A stretch of DNA of 20,210 nucleotides from an uncultured Dehalococcoidia bacterium (GTDB taxonomy: Bacteria > Chloroflexota > Dehalococcoidia > Tepidiformales > Tepidiformaceae), in the NCBI GenBank assembly GCA_937954195.1, contig CALFYR010000264.1, positions 1 to 20,210 on the forward strand, read 5' to 3'. Position 1 is the first letter of the stretch, and every line of letters begins with the position of its first letter. The notes below the pieces were generated by a model. It saw only the letters and a program-made list of their open reading frames with translations. It was not told where the DNA came from and did no database searches. Below, one piece after another: positions 6,035 to 13,075 of the stretch. Both the position numbers and the translations under genes were made by a program.

Positions 6035-6817
6035 CTACTCCCGCTCTTCGTTCGCGAGACCCATGATGTTGTAGCCGTTGTCGACGTAGAGAATGTCGCC
6101 GGTGATGCCCGAAGCACCATCGCTCGCCAGGAACGCGGCGGCTGCGCCCACCTGCTCGATGGTCACATTTTCGTGCAGCGGAGCGATGCTGGAAAACTGC
6201 TTGAGGTAGTCGCGGAAACCCGAGATACCGCTGGCGGCGAGCGTCCGAATTGGCCCGGCACTGATAGCGTTCACGCGGATCTTCTCGGTGCCGAGGTCCC
6301 AGGCCAGGTAGCGGGTGGTCGCCTCAAGCGACGCCTTTGCAACGCCCATGACGTTGTACTTCGGCGCCACTTTCTGCGAGCCGTAGTAGGTGAGGGTGAG
6401 CATGCTTCCGCCGTTCGGCATCAGCGTGCGAGCGCGCTGGGCCATCGCCACGAACGAGTACACCGAGATGTTGTGGGCGAGCAGGAATCCGTCGCGAGAG
6501 GTATCGACGAACCGCCCCATCAGGTCTTCGCGGTTCGCGAACGCGATGGCGTGGACGAGGATATCGATGGTCCCCAGCCGCTCACGCACCTTCAGGAACA
6601 CTTCGTCCAGCTCTTCGTCGCTGCCGACGTCACACGGTTCAACGAACTCGACGCCGAGTTCCGCCGCGAGAGGCATGACCCGCTTCTCCATCGGCGTCGC
6701 ATAGGAGAACGCCAGCTTCGCGCCCTCTTCGTGGAGCGCTTTTGCGATTCCCCAGCCAATGGAACGGTCGTTCGAGACGCCGAAAATCAGCGCCGTTTTG
6801 CCATCGAGTTTGCCCAT
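6035..6817 (-). CDS. fabI: Enoyl-[acyl-carrier-protein] reductase (NADH), FabI type
   Basis: FabI reduces trans-2-enoyl-ACP in the last step of each fatty acid elongation cycle. The 260-residue length is typical. The nucleotide-binding segment is [13 protein letters not shown] (13-25), characteristic of FabI rather than classical SDRs. Catalytic residues are Y154 and K161 in YNVMGVAK (Tyr-x6-Lys), with another Tyr pair at 144-145. The C-terminus [15 protein letters not shown] is also FabI-like. The start at 6817 gives the canonical [13 protein letters not shown]; the frame is open upstream, but that extension is the antisense-like shadow of the toxin gene. There is no Shine-Dalgarno; instead TACCCT (6825-6830, minus strand) lies seven bases before the ATG, so a leaderless transcript is likely. 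It follows the toxin gene by 37 bases and precedes the acetyltransferase by one base. Confidence 0.94.
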   Translation of the reverse strand: MGKLDGKTALIFGVSNDRSIGWGIAKALHEEGAKLAFSYATPMEKRVMPLAAELGVEFVEPCDVGSDEELDEVFLKVRERLGTIDILVHAIAFANREDLMGRFVDTSRDGFLLAHNISVYSFVAMAQRARTLMPNGGSMLTLTYYGSQKVAPKYNVMGVAKASLEATTRYLAWDLGTEKIRVNAISAGPIRTLAASGISGFRDYLKQFSSIAPLHENVTIEQVGAAAAFLASDGASGITGDILYVDNGYNIMGLANEERE

Positions 6818-6854
6818 GGCGGCAAGGGTAAGGGGAGACGCGAGAAGGGAGAAG

Positions 6855-7118
6855 CTATCTCTTGTAGATGTCGCCTCGTGGTCCGATGTCGATGACGTCG
6901 AGTACACGGATAGTGTCGTCGACCTCATAGATGATGCGAAGCGCGCCGAGGTCCGAGGAACGCTGGCCGGCGAGCCGGCTGTGAAGTGCCTTGGATATGT
7001 CGGGCGCGTAGGGGTCAGACGCGAGCAAATCCAAGCGGTCGGTGATTTCTCGCTGCTGTTTGGGAACCTGCCGCCTGATGTACCGACGCAAACGCGCCGG
7101 TACGTCAACTCGGTACAT
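6855..7118 (-). CDS. RelE/ParE-family toxin of a type II toxin-antitoxin system
   Basis: An 87-residue RelE-like protein: [21 protein letters not shown] at the N-terminus, a central helix, then [15 protein letters not shown] and [18 protein letters not shown], the C-terminal strand pattern typical of RelE superfamily toxins, including the basic GPRGDIYKR end. RelE members usually cleave mRNA on the ribosome, ParE members act on gyrase; the sequence looks closer to RelE. The ATG overlaps the antitoxin gene by 14 bases, so the two are co-translated. The gene for FabI follows after 37 bases. Confidence 0.87.
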   Translation of the reverse strand: MYRVDVPARLRRYIRRQVPKQQREITDRLDLLASDPYAPDISKALHSRLAGQRSSDLGALRIIYEVDDTIRVLDVIDIGPRGDIYKR

Positions 7119-7317
7119 CGAGACCGAGTTCCGCCTTCAGCTCCTCCAGCGTCACGAAGTCGCCCCGCGCGATCTCAGCCCGGGACTGTTCAATCCGCGC
7201 AATCAGTTCGTCGGGGTAGTCTTCCGGCTCCTCGTCGCGCAGGTACGCGAGCAGCAACTTCGCTTCGTCTTCGCTCATCTCATCCACGATTTCGTGGATG
7301 GCCTGTTTCGTTGTCAT
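7105..7317 (-). CDS. Antitoxin partner of the RelE-like toxin
   Basis: A 70-residue acidic protein immediately upstream of, and overlapping, the toxin gene. It has a helical N-terminus ([24 protein letters not shown]), an acidic middle ([18 protein letters not shown]) and a C-terminal tail ([15 protein letters not shown]) that would wrap the toxin. No ribbon-helix-helix signature is obvious, so DNA binding is uncertain. The assignment rests on gene order, size, acidity and the identity of the partner. There is no Shine-Dalgarno; TACAAT (7324-7329 on the minus strand) ends six bases before the ATG, predicting a leaderless mRNA. Confidence 0.8.
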   Translation of the reverse strand: MTTKQAIHEIVDEMSEDEAKLLLAYLRDEEPEDYPDELIARIEQSRAEIARGDFVTLEELKAELGLDVPS

Positions 7318-7403
7318 GGCCCGATTGTAGCACCCGGGTCCGGCGCTTCCGGTCGTCTCGCGTTCGAAACGCTCCTGACTCGCAACCGGCGTAGGATCGG
7401 CCG
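7318..7403. promoter_or_regulatory. Compact divergent promoter region between antitoxin and MFS genes
   Basis: These 86 bases separate two genes with outward-facing -10 boxes: TACAAT (7324-7329, minus) six bases before the antitoxin ATG, and TAGGAT (7392-7397, plus) six bases before the MFS GTG. No good -35 is seen for either. GCGTT-cga-AACGC (7360-7372) is a perfect palindrome near the centre and could be an operator. For the MFS gene, AGGA within the TAGGAT box could instead act as a ribosome site. Confidence 0.55.
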
Positions 7404-8687
7404 GTGCCCTCCTCCGATCAGGTCTCGGAAGTCGCAGCGGCGGAACCCTCGCCGTCCGACGAGGCGCGCCACCGGCGGATCACCCTCGCTATCGCCTCGG
7501 GAGCGTTCCTCGCCAGTTTCGCCATGAACTTCTGGTGGCCCTTCCTGCCACTCTTCCTCCAGGAAATCGGCGCCACCAGCCAGGCGAACGCGCTCTTCTG
7601 GGTCGGAGTGGCGACCACTGTCCAGGGCGTAGCGCGCCTCGTCAGCGGGCCTATCTGGGGCGTCCTCTCCGACCGCTATGGCCGCAAGCTGATGTTCGTC
7701 CGGGCGTTGTTCGCCGCCACCATCACCACGGCCATCGCCGCGATAGCGAACGCGCCGTGGGTCATCGTCGTGTCCCTCACCATGCAGGGCATCTTTTCCG
7801 GGTTCATCCCGGCCGCCATCGCCCTCACAAGCGTCAGCGTGCCGGATGCCCGGCTCAACCGCTCGCTCGGCGTGGTGACAGGCGGCCAATACCTCGGCGG
7901 GACGCTCGGGCCAGCGGTCGGCGCGTTGCTTGCCGCGACGCTGGGCTACCGGGGGGCAATCATTTGCAGCGCGTTGCTCCCGGCGTTCGCCGCAGCCTGG
8001 ATCATCTTCGCCGTCCCCCGGGACGCGGTGGCCCCGCGCGCAAAGGCGGCCATCGAAACCTCCCGCCGCCGCATCGGGCTATCGTTCGGGTGGGCGAAAG
8101 GATTCTCGGTCCAGTTCTGGGTTGCCGTCGGGCTGTATTTCGGACTGTTCGCGCTGAACCAGCTCGTCCGCGTCGCGACCCCAATTGCCTTCGAGGACAT
8201 GGTCGGGCGGGATCGCGCCGCCACGGTCGCGGGCGTGGTGTTTAGCGCCGGCGGAGCGGCATCGGTCGTGGGTGTCACGGTCGTCGCCCGTTGGATGGGC
8301 GCGCGGTTCTCGCTCCGCCGGACACTCATCATCTTCGCGATAGCCAGCGCGTGCTCGATGCCTGCGCTCGCATTCGGCGGCAGTCCGTGGTTGTTTGGCG
8401 CCGGGTTCCTCGCCTTCGCCCTGGTCAACGCCGCTTCGATGCCGGCGACCAACACGCTGATCGCCGAAACCGTCGACCCGGCACGGCGGGGGACGGCCTT
8501 CGGGCTCGCGAGCTCGGCGCAGGCGTTCGCGTTCATGGTGGGGCCGATGGCGGCCGCCTACTTCGCTACCTTCTCGCTCGCGACCGGCTTCGCCGTGTGC
8601 GGACTGCTGTTCCTGGGGCTGGCACTCATGGTTACGTCCGGGATCCGCGAACACCAGCGCGCGATGGCCCTCGTCGAGGCCGTATAA
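7404..8687 (+). CDS. MFS transporter (drug exporter-like)
   Basis: A 427-residue major facilitator superfamily membrane protein with about 12 hydrophobic segments. The family A-motif between helices 2 and 3 is clear: GVLSDRYGRKLM (86-97). A helix-5-type motif follows (GGQYLGGTLGPAVGALLAATLGYRG), which is typical of drug/H+ antiporters. The first 25 residues are a polar cytoplasmic tail. Substrate is not determinable. It starts at GTG 7404, and its last two codons plus stop (GTATAA) sit inside a TATAAT box (8683-8688) that may serve the next gene. Divergent from the toxin-antitoxin operon. Confidence 0.9.
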   Translation: MPSSDQVSEVAAAEPSPSDEARHRRITLAIASGAFLASFAMNFWWPFLPLFLQEIGATSQANALFWVGVATTVQGVARLVSGPIWGVLSDRYGRKLMFVRALFAATITTAIAAIANAPWVIVVSLTMQGIFSGFIPAAIALTSVSVPDARLNRSLGVVTGGQYLGGTLGPAVGALLAATLGYRGAIICSALLPAFAAAWIIFAVPRDAVAPRAKAAIETSRRRIGLSFGWAKGFSVQFWVAVGLYFGLFALNQLVRVATPIAFEDMVGRDRAATVAGVVFSAGGAASVVGVTVVARWMGARFSLRRTLIIFAIASACSMPALAFGGSPWLFGAGFLAFALVNAASMPATNTLIAETVDPARRGTAFGLASSAQAFAFMVGPMAAAYFATFSLATGFAVCGLLFLGLALMVTSGIREHQRAMALVEAV

Positions 8688-8688
8688 T
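8683..8688 (+). promoter_or_regulatory. TATAAT -10 box at the end of the MFS gene
   Basis: A perfect TATAAT overlaps the stop codon of the MFS gene and ends ten bases before the ATG of the alpha/beta hydrolase. No recognisable -35 is present. If used, the leader would be only a few bases long. Confidence 0.5.
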
Positions 8689-8698
8689 CCCGCAGCCT

Positions 8699-9580
8699 AT
8701 GGCTACTGCACCCGCGAACGGCATCTCCATCGAATACGACACGTTCGGCCATCCGTCCGATCCGGCGCTGCTGCTGGTCATGGGCCTGGGCGGCCAGATG
8801 ACCATGTGGGCCGAAGGATTCTGCGAGGAGCTGGCCGGGCGCGGGTTCTTCGTGATCCGCTTCGACAATCGCGATGTCGGCCTCTCAAGCAAGATCGAGA
8901 GTGGCCCGGCACCCGACATGGCGAAAGCCATGACCGGCGACTTCTCCAGCGCGAGCTACACCCTCTGGGACATGGCCGATGACGCTGCGGGTCTCCTCGA
9001 TCACCTCGGCATCCAGAAAGCGCACATCGTCGGCGCTTCCATGGGCGGCATGATCGTCCAGGCCATGGCGATCCGGCACCCGGACCGTGTCCTTTCGATG
9101 ACGTCCATCATGTCGACAACTGGCAACCCGGACGTCGGGCAGCCAAAACCCGAAGCCATGGCATCGCTACTCTCGCCGCCACCATCAACACGCGACGAGG
9201 CCATCGCGGCCGCGGCAGCGAGCTGGTCGATTATCGGGTCGCCAGCGTATCCAACTGCGCCCGAGTTGATAGCCGAGTGGACCGCGCGTGACTACGACCG
9301 GTGCTTCTATCCAGTCGGCGTGACGCGCCAGCTACTCGCCATCATGGCGACCGGCGATCGAACCGAGGCCCTGCGCCGGTTGAACGTGCCAACGCTCGTC
9401 ATCCACGGCGAGGATGACCCGCTGGTGACGCTGAGCGGTGGACAGGCGACCGCCGCCGCGATTCCCGGCGCGAAACTCCTCACCTTCCCGGGGATGGGCC
9501 ACGACTTCCCTGCGGCGCTCTACCACCAGTGGATCGACGCCATTGTGGAGAACACACAGCGGGCAATCGCAACCGCGTGA
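8699..9580 (+). CDS. Alpha/beta-fold hydrolase
   Basis: A 293-residue serine hydrolase. The oxyanion-hole region is LLLVMGLGGQMTMW (in the place of HG), the nucleophile elbow GASMGG has Ser114, the acid is Asp239 or Asp240 in HGEDDPLV and the histidine is His268 in GMGHDFP. RFDNRDVGLSSK is typical of the epoxide hydrolase/proline iminopeptidase-like group of esterases. The physiological substrate is unknown. The ATG at 8699 is chosen; an open frame extends back to 8291 but lies in the MFS gene. There is no ribosome site, and TATAAT lies ten bases upstream. Its stop codon overlaps the start of the next gene. Confidence 0.88.
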   Translation: MATAPANGISIEYDTFGHPSDPALLLVMGLGGQMTMWAEGFCEELAGRGFFVIRFDNRDVGLSSKIESGPAPDMAKAMTGDFSSASYTLWDMADDAAGLLDHLGIQKAHIVGASMGGMIVQAMAIRHPDRVLSMTSIMSTTGNPDVGQPKPEAMASLLSPPPSTRDEAIAAAAASWSIIGSPAYPTAPELIAEWTARDYDRCFYPVGVTRQLLAIMATGDRTEALRRLNVPTLVIHGEDDPLVTLSGGQATAAAIPGAKLLTFPGMGHDFPAALYHQWIDAIVENTQRAIATA

Positions 9581-10209
9581 CCCGTCCGGTTCCCATCGGC
9601 AGGAATGTCGTCGTGTACGGGCCCTCAGGTTCCGGCAAATCGACGCTCGGCGCCGCACTGGCCACGCGCCTTGGACTGCCATGGATCGAACTCGACCCGA
9701 TCTACCACGCGCGGCCCAATTGGGATGATCTCCCGGTTGAGGAGTTTCGCGAACAAGTAGAGCAGGTGATCGCTGAGCATCGCGACGGCTGGATCATCGA
9801 TGGCAACTACGGCATGGTCCGCGACCTCATCCTTCCTTGGGCGCAGACCGCCATTTTGCTCGAGCTGCCGTTCGCGACCGTCTACCGGCGGTTGGTCCGA
9901 AGGACGCTTGGCCGCACCCTGGGCGGGACCGAACTCTGGAACGGGAACCGGGAATCGTTCCGCCAGACCTTTCTCTCACAGCAATCGATGCTCTGGTGGG
10001 GCATCTCCGTCTGGTCTCGTACAAATCGGCGGCTCAGGGAAGCCCTTCGCGAAGAAGCTCATTCGGCGCATGTATACCGGCTCCGAACGGCGGGCCAGGT
10101 GCGCTACTTGCTGGAAAACGCCGTCCTCGCCGATCCCGGCACGCCATCCCATGAGCTACCATCGAGCGCGCACAAGGAGGACGACGATGCAAACCTTCCG
10201 AGACGGTGA
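9577..10209 (+). CDS. P-loop kinase, adenylate kinase-like (FlaR/topology modulation protein type)
   Basis: A 210-residue nucleotide-binding protein. The Walker A loop is GPSGSGKST (15-23), followed by LATRLGLPWIELDPIYHARPNW, the pattern of adenylate kinase-like proteins often called topology modulation or FlaR proteins. WIIDGNYG and an arginine-rich lid (VYRRLVRRTLGRTLGG) follow, and LFLSQQSMLWW-like sequence lies in the C-terminal half. Nucleotide or small-molecule phosphorylation is expected; the acceptor is unknown. The GTG at 9577 overlaps the hydrolase stop (GTGA). The 3' end overlaps the metallo-beta-lactamase gene by 23 bases. Confidence 0.84.
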   Translation: MTRPVPIGRNVVVYGPSGSGKSTLGAALATRLGLPWIELDPIYHARPNWDDLPVEEFREQVEQVIAEHRDGWIIDGNYGMVRDLILPWAQTAILLELPFATVYRRLVRRTLGRTLGGTELWNGNRESFRQTFLSQQSMLWWGISVWSRTNRRLREALREEAHSAHVYRLRTAGQVRYLLENAVLADPGTPSHELPSSAHKEDDDANLPRR

Positions 10210-10831
10210 ACTCGAAATCGCGATGGGCGGACCCACTGGTTATGGAAACAACGTCTTCGTCGTAGTCGACCGCGCAACCGGAGAAGCCGCGTTCATCGAT
10301 GCGCCCGGCGAGCCCGATGCGAACATCGCCGCCGCCGAAGCGCTGGGCGTCAAACCCACGAAGATCCTGCTAACACACGGCCACTTCGACCACACGCCAG
10401 CGATCGACGCGCTCAAGGAGAAGTACGGCGCGAAGCTCTACGCCGCGGCTGGCGAACCGGGCGTCAAGGACGGCCAGCTCGATCAGGCGGTGGCCCACGG
10501 GGACACCGTGCCGGTGGGCAACCTCCGCTTCCAGGTCCTGCACGTACCAGGGCACACGCCCGGGAGCACCACCTTTGTCTGCGGCAAGAGCGCCTTTGTC
10601 GGCGATACCCTCTTCCCGGGTGGACCGGGCCGTTCCAAGGACAATGCGGCCCTGCAACAGGAAATTGAGTCGATCAAGCGCGAGCTCTACGCGCTCAGCG
10701 ACGACACCACGATCTATCCGGGGCACGGCGCGATCACGACGATTGGCGAGAGCAAGGCCGAATATGCTGTCTTCGCATCGAAATCCCACGCGCCAGACCT
10801 CCACGGCGACGTGAACTGGCTCGAATCGTGA
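10187..10831 (+). CDS. MBL-fold metallohydrolase, glyoxalase II-like
   Basis: A 214-residue metallo-beta-lactamase-fold hydrolase. Metal ligands are H64, H66, D68 and H69 in THGHFDHT, H123 in VPGHTPGS, D140 in FVGDTLF and H180 in YPGHG. The GDTLFPGGPGRS segment places it with the short glyoxalase II-like proteins, which hydrolyse thioesters such as glutathione or other thiol conjugates. The start is well supported by AAGGAGG six bases before the ATG at 10187; a longer open frame from 9800 is a shadow of the kinase gene. Its stop overlaps the next start (GTGA). Confidence 0.9.
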   Translation: MQTFRDGELEIAMGGPTGYGNNVFVVVDRATGEAAFIDAPGEPDANIAAAEALGVKPTKILLTHGHFDHTPAIDALKEKYGAKLYAAAGEPGVKDGQLDQAVAHGDTVPVGNLRFQVLHVPGHTPGSTTFVCGKSAFVGDTLFPGGPGRSKDNAALQQEIESIKRELYALSDDTTIYPGHGAITTIGESKAEYAVFASKSHAPDLHGDVNWLES

Positions 10832-11211
10832 CGCCGGAAGAACGCGAAGCGTTCATCCGCGAACCACGCGTGGCCGTGTTCTCCTCAGTTGATCCGCGGG
10901 GCCGGACTCACGCCGTGCCAGTCTGGTTCCTGTGGCGCGATGGCGCGTTTCACGTCGTCACGGATCGCGGCTCCCAGAAGCACCGCAACGCCGCGCGGAC
11001 GGGCCGCGCTTCGCTCGCCATCGTGGATGGCACGAAGTACGCGACAGCCGAAGGACCGGTTACCGTTCGCGACCCCATCACCCTCGCCGATCGCATGGAA
11101 CTCCACACCCACTACCGCGGCGAGGAAGCAGCCCGAAAGGTCGTCGCGAACAATCGCCACGAACACATGGTCATCCTCGAACTTCGGCCGGAACGGTGGC
11201 TCGGCGGCTAG
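10828..11211 (+). CDS. PPOX-class (F420/FMN split-barrel) protein
   Basis: A 127-residue pyridoxamine 5'-phosphate oxidase-like split-barrel protein. The segments RVAVFSSVDPRGRTHAVPVWFLW, FHVVTDRGSQKHRNAART and ASLAIVDGTKYATAEGPVTV are typical of the F420- or FMN-binding group found in high-GC bacteria. It may reduce a small molecule using F420H2, or bind heme or flavin; the cofactor cannot be decided by eye. The GTG start overlaps the stop codon of the MBL gene by four bases, making it the last gene of the 8699-11211 overlapping run. Confidence 0.85.
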   Translation: MTPEEREAFIREPRVAVFSSVDPRGRTHAVPVWFLWRDGAFHVVTDRGSQKHRNAARTGRASLAIVDGTKYATAEGPVTVRDPITLADRMELHTHYRGEEAARKVVANNRHEHMVILELRPERWLGG

Positions 11212-11221
11212 GACAAACCGA

Positions 11222-11253
11222 CACAGTGGACTAAGTGGACTAAGTCCACTGTG
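11222..11253. promoter_or_regulatory. Three-box operator upstream of the Phd-VapC module
   Basis: CACAGTGGACT (11222-11232) and AGTCCACTGTG (11243-11253) form a perfect 11-bp inverted repeat. The ten bases between them carry a second AGTGGACT (11234-11241), which itself forms a perfect 8-bp palindrome with AGTCCACT (11243-11250) around a single A. Three half-sites therefore give two overlapping palindromes. It ends two bases before the -10 box TACGAT, an ideal position for autorepression by the antitoxin or toxin-antitoxin complex. Confidence 0.78.
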
Positions 11254-11254
11254 G

Positions 11255-11260
11255 TACGAT
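11255..11260 (+). promoter_or_regulatory. -10 box of the Phd-VapC module
   Basis: TACGAT ends six bases before the phd ATG, so transcription should begin at or next to the start codon. No ribosome site is present and the operator fills the -35/spacer region. Confidence 0.55.
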
Positions 11261-11266
11261 CGCGTC

Positions 11267-11575
11267 ATGGCACGCCAGGTGAACATCCATGAAGCGAAGA
11301 CGCACTTTTCCGAGCTCATCGCGGCCGTCGAACGGGGCGAGGAGATCGTCATCGCGCGGCGAGGGAAACCTGTTGCGACGCTGAAGATGACCGGGTCGGA
11401 GGAGGCGGCGGAACGTCCGAAGGGCGAACGTGTCCTTGGACGTTGGGCTGGAAGGATCCGTGTCAATCCCAAGGTGTATGAACCTCTGACCGACGAGGAA
11501 CTCGACGAACTCTACCCGGACCTGGAGGCGCTGGAAGATGTTGCGCGAGTTCAGCGCCAGCAGCGTGCCGGTTGA
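11267..11575 (+). CDS. Phd/YefM-family antitoxin
   Basis: A 102-residue type II antitoxin. The N-terminal DNA-binding fold is classic Phd/YefM: ARQVNIHEAKTHFSELIAAV then GEEIVIARRGKPVATL (to about residue 42). The C-terminal tail (GRWAGRIRVNPKVYEPLTDEELDELYPDLEAL) is acidic and would bind and neutralise the VapC active site. The ATG at 11267 follows the operator and -10 box directly. The stop codon overlaps the toxin start (TTGA). The antitoxin probably represses its own promoter through the inverted repeats at 11222-11253. Confidence 0.93.
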   Translation: MARQVNIHEAKTHFSELIAAVERGEEIVIARRGKPVATLKMTGSEEAAERPKGERVLGRWAGRIRVNPKVYEPLTDEELDELYPDLEALEDVARVQRQQRAG

Positions 11576-11958
11576 AATTGCTCATCGATAGCAACGTCTT
11601 CCTGTGGACCGCGTTTGATCCCTCGCGCCTTTCGAATCTCGCCCGCGATGTGATCCGGGATCGCCGAAACGATCTCGTCGTCAGTCTCGTCACGCCTATC
11701 GAGTTGGGCATCGCAGTGAGCAAGCGACGGCTCGAATTGCCGCTGCCGCTCCACGAGTTCTACCTGGACCACCTCGCGAGCCTTGAGGCCGAAGAGCTCC
11801 CAATCCTGCGTAGCCACGCGCTCGGCGCCGGTACACTGCCCTACGCTCATCGTGACCCGATGGACCGGATCCTCGCCGCCCAGTCGATCGCCGAACAGCT
11901 TCCGCTTGTAACCAGCGACAGGCAGGTCGCCAGCCTGGGCGTCCAGGTCATCTGGTAG
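11572..11958 (+). CDS. vapC: VapC-family PIN-domain ribonuclease toxin
   Basis: A 128-residue PIN-domain endoribonuclease. The acidic Mg2+-binding residues are visible: D6 (LLIDSN), E44 (TPIELG), D98 (HRDPMDR) and D116 (LVTSDR). LDHLASLEAEELPI and the C-terminal GVQVIW are typical of Phd-partnered VapC. Such toxins cut tRNA or rRNA to stop translation. The start is TTG at 11572, overlapping the antitoxin stop by four bases, which sets the toxin to a lower, coupled translation rate. The stop codon abuts the stop codon of the convergent Nudix gene without a single intervening base. Confidence 0.93.
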   Translation: MKLLIDSNVFLWTAFDPSRLSNLARDVIRDRRNDLVVSLVTPIELGIAVSKRRLELPLPLHEFYLDHLASLEAEELPILRSHALGAGTLPYAHRDPMDRILAAQSIAEQLPLVTSDRQVASLGVQVIW

Positions 11959-12465
11959 CTACAACCCAACGGCTAGCGGCGCCTTCGGAATCACTCCCGC
12001 AAGGATGGGCGGCAGCAGCTCGCGCAGGCCGCGGGGCACGAACAGATCGTCCGAGGCCAGCATCTCGTCGAGCGACCACCAGTGGTACCGCGAGATGTCC
12101 TGGATTTCGAGTTCGGTCCAGCCATCCACAGTGATCTGCGGCTGCTCGACCCGGACCAGGAAGTAACGTTCCTGCGAGCTGTACCAGAGATTCGTTGGTT
12201 TGAAGTACCACACGTGCGGCGTCCGCTGCCAGATGCACGGCCCGAGTTCGCACGCGAGCCCCGTCTCCTCCAGCAGTTCCCTGCGGGCCGCTTCCTCATG
12301 CGTCTCGCCGGGTTCCAGGCCACCGCCCGGCGGGAACCAGAACCGCTTGCCGGTCTCCTGGTCCGGCTGCTCAACCGTGAACATCAGCGCACGGTCACGC
12401 TCATCCAGCAGAAGAATGCGCGCGGTCGGCCGCTCGATGGGGTCCTCAGCCGATTCGCCGGGCAC
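11959..12465 (-). CDS. Nudix hydrolase
   Basis: A 168-residue Nudix hydrolase, cleaving a nucleoside diphosphate linked to another moiety. The Nudix box is complete: G48-x5-E54-x7-R62-E63-L-L-E66-E67-x-G69-L70. RFWFPPGGG precedes it and a WWSLDEM-type region follows. Substrate is unknown; the longer aromatic loop between the two halves (PHVWYFKPTNLWYSSQ) is not specific. The start is a GTG five bases after the Uma2 stop codon, with no strong ribosome site, so it probably depends on the upstream gene. It converges on vapC. Confidence 0.9.
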   Translation of the reverse strand: MPGESAEDPIERPTARILLLDERDRALMFTVEQPDQETGKRFWFPPGGGLEPGETHEEAARRELLEETGLACELGPCIWQRTPHVWYFKPTNLWYSSQERYFLVRVEQPQITVDGWTELEIQDISRYHWWSLDEMLASDDLFVPRGLRELLPPILAGVIPKAPLAVGL

Positions 12466-12470
12466 GGGTC

Positions 12471-13043
12471 TCAGCCGTTCAGTTCGGCGGCCGCGAACAG
12501 GTCCGCGAGCCGGCAGCTGAAACCGGGCAGCACGTCACCACCATCGAGCGAACCATCGGGGTCGACTTCGCGAAGGGGGAGGTTCGCACCGAGAACATGC
12601 GCAGTTTGCGTCCCGGGGTGGATGACCCAGATCAGCGGGACGCCGGCTTCGCGGTACTCCGCGAGCTTGGCATCAAGATCTTCGACGCGATCCTTTGGAG
12701 ACACGATTTCCACCACGAGGTCCGGAACCACCGTGAGCCAGCCTTCCGGTGGGCGCCCGCCGGGTATTCTGCCTGCCCGGACGAACGTGAGATCCGGCTT
12801 CCGTACGCGACTACGGCGTTCGGCCCAAATGGCAATACCGGTCTCCTGAGGGAAAACCCAGCCAAGCCGGTTGGCCATCGCGAATTCGAACACGCGGGCG
12901 AACAGCAGTCCTCCCAACCAACTCGACATGCTGCCCATGGGCACCTCCACGATGCGTCCATCTACGAGTTCCGCCCCCTCGCTTTCGGGCATGTGGAGGA
13001 ATTCCTCGGCTGTGATGAGCCGTGCCGGCGCGGGTGTCGTCAT
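12471..13043 (-). CDS. Uma2 family endonuclease (DUF820)
   Basis: A 190-residue PD-(D/E)xK-like nuclease of the Uma2/DUF820 family. The conserved elements are TAEEFLHMPE, ELVDGRIVE, RKPDLTFV, PDLVVEIVSPKDR with the catalytic Asp and Glu, a downstream Lys in DAKLAEYREAGVPLIWVI, and HPGTQTAHV. Family members are abundant in cyanobacteria and Chloroflexota; their cellular role is largely unknown. The ATG at 13043 has no ribosome site, but TACCAT (13051-13056, minus strand) lies seven bases upstream; longer frames reach into the acyl-CoA dehydrogenase gene. The Nudix gene follows after five bases. Confidence 0.88.
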   Translation of the reverse strand: MTTPAPARLITAEEFLHMPESEGAELVDGRIVEVPMGSMSSWLGGLLFARVFEFAMANRLGWVFPQETGIAIWAERRSRVRKPDLTFVRAGRIPGGRPPEGWLTVVPDLVVEIVSPKDRVEDLDAKLAEYREAGVPLIWVIHPGTQTAHVLGANLPLREVDPDGSLDGGDVLPGFSCRLADLFAAAELNG

Positions 13044-13050
13044 GGCGCTA

Positions 13051-13056
13051 ATGGTA
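13051..13056 (-). promoter_or_regulatory. -10 box of the Uma2 gene
   Basis: TACCAT on the minus strand, seven bases before the Uma2 ATG and within the 32-base gap after the acyl-CoA dehydrogenase stop. It suggests an independent leaderless transcript. Confidence 0.42.
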
Positions 13057-13075
13057 CCAGAATCGGGTTGGCTTC

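Noticed and set aside
6818..7108. N-terminal extension of FabI
   Set aside because: The added 97 residues read through the toxin gene in another frame, and the canonical FabI N-terminus begins at 6817.
8291..8698. N-terminal extension of the alpha/beta hydrolase
   Set aside because: It lies wholly inside the MFS gene in another frame; the hydrolase fold begins at 8699.
9800..10186. N-terminal extension of the MBL-fold protein
   Set aside because: It overlaps the kinase gene, whereas the ATG at 10187 has a strong AAGGAGG site.
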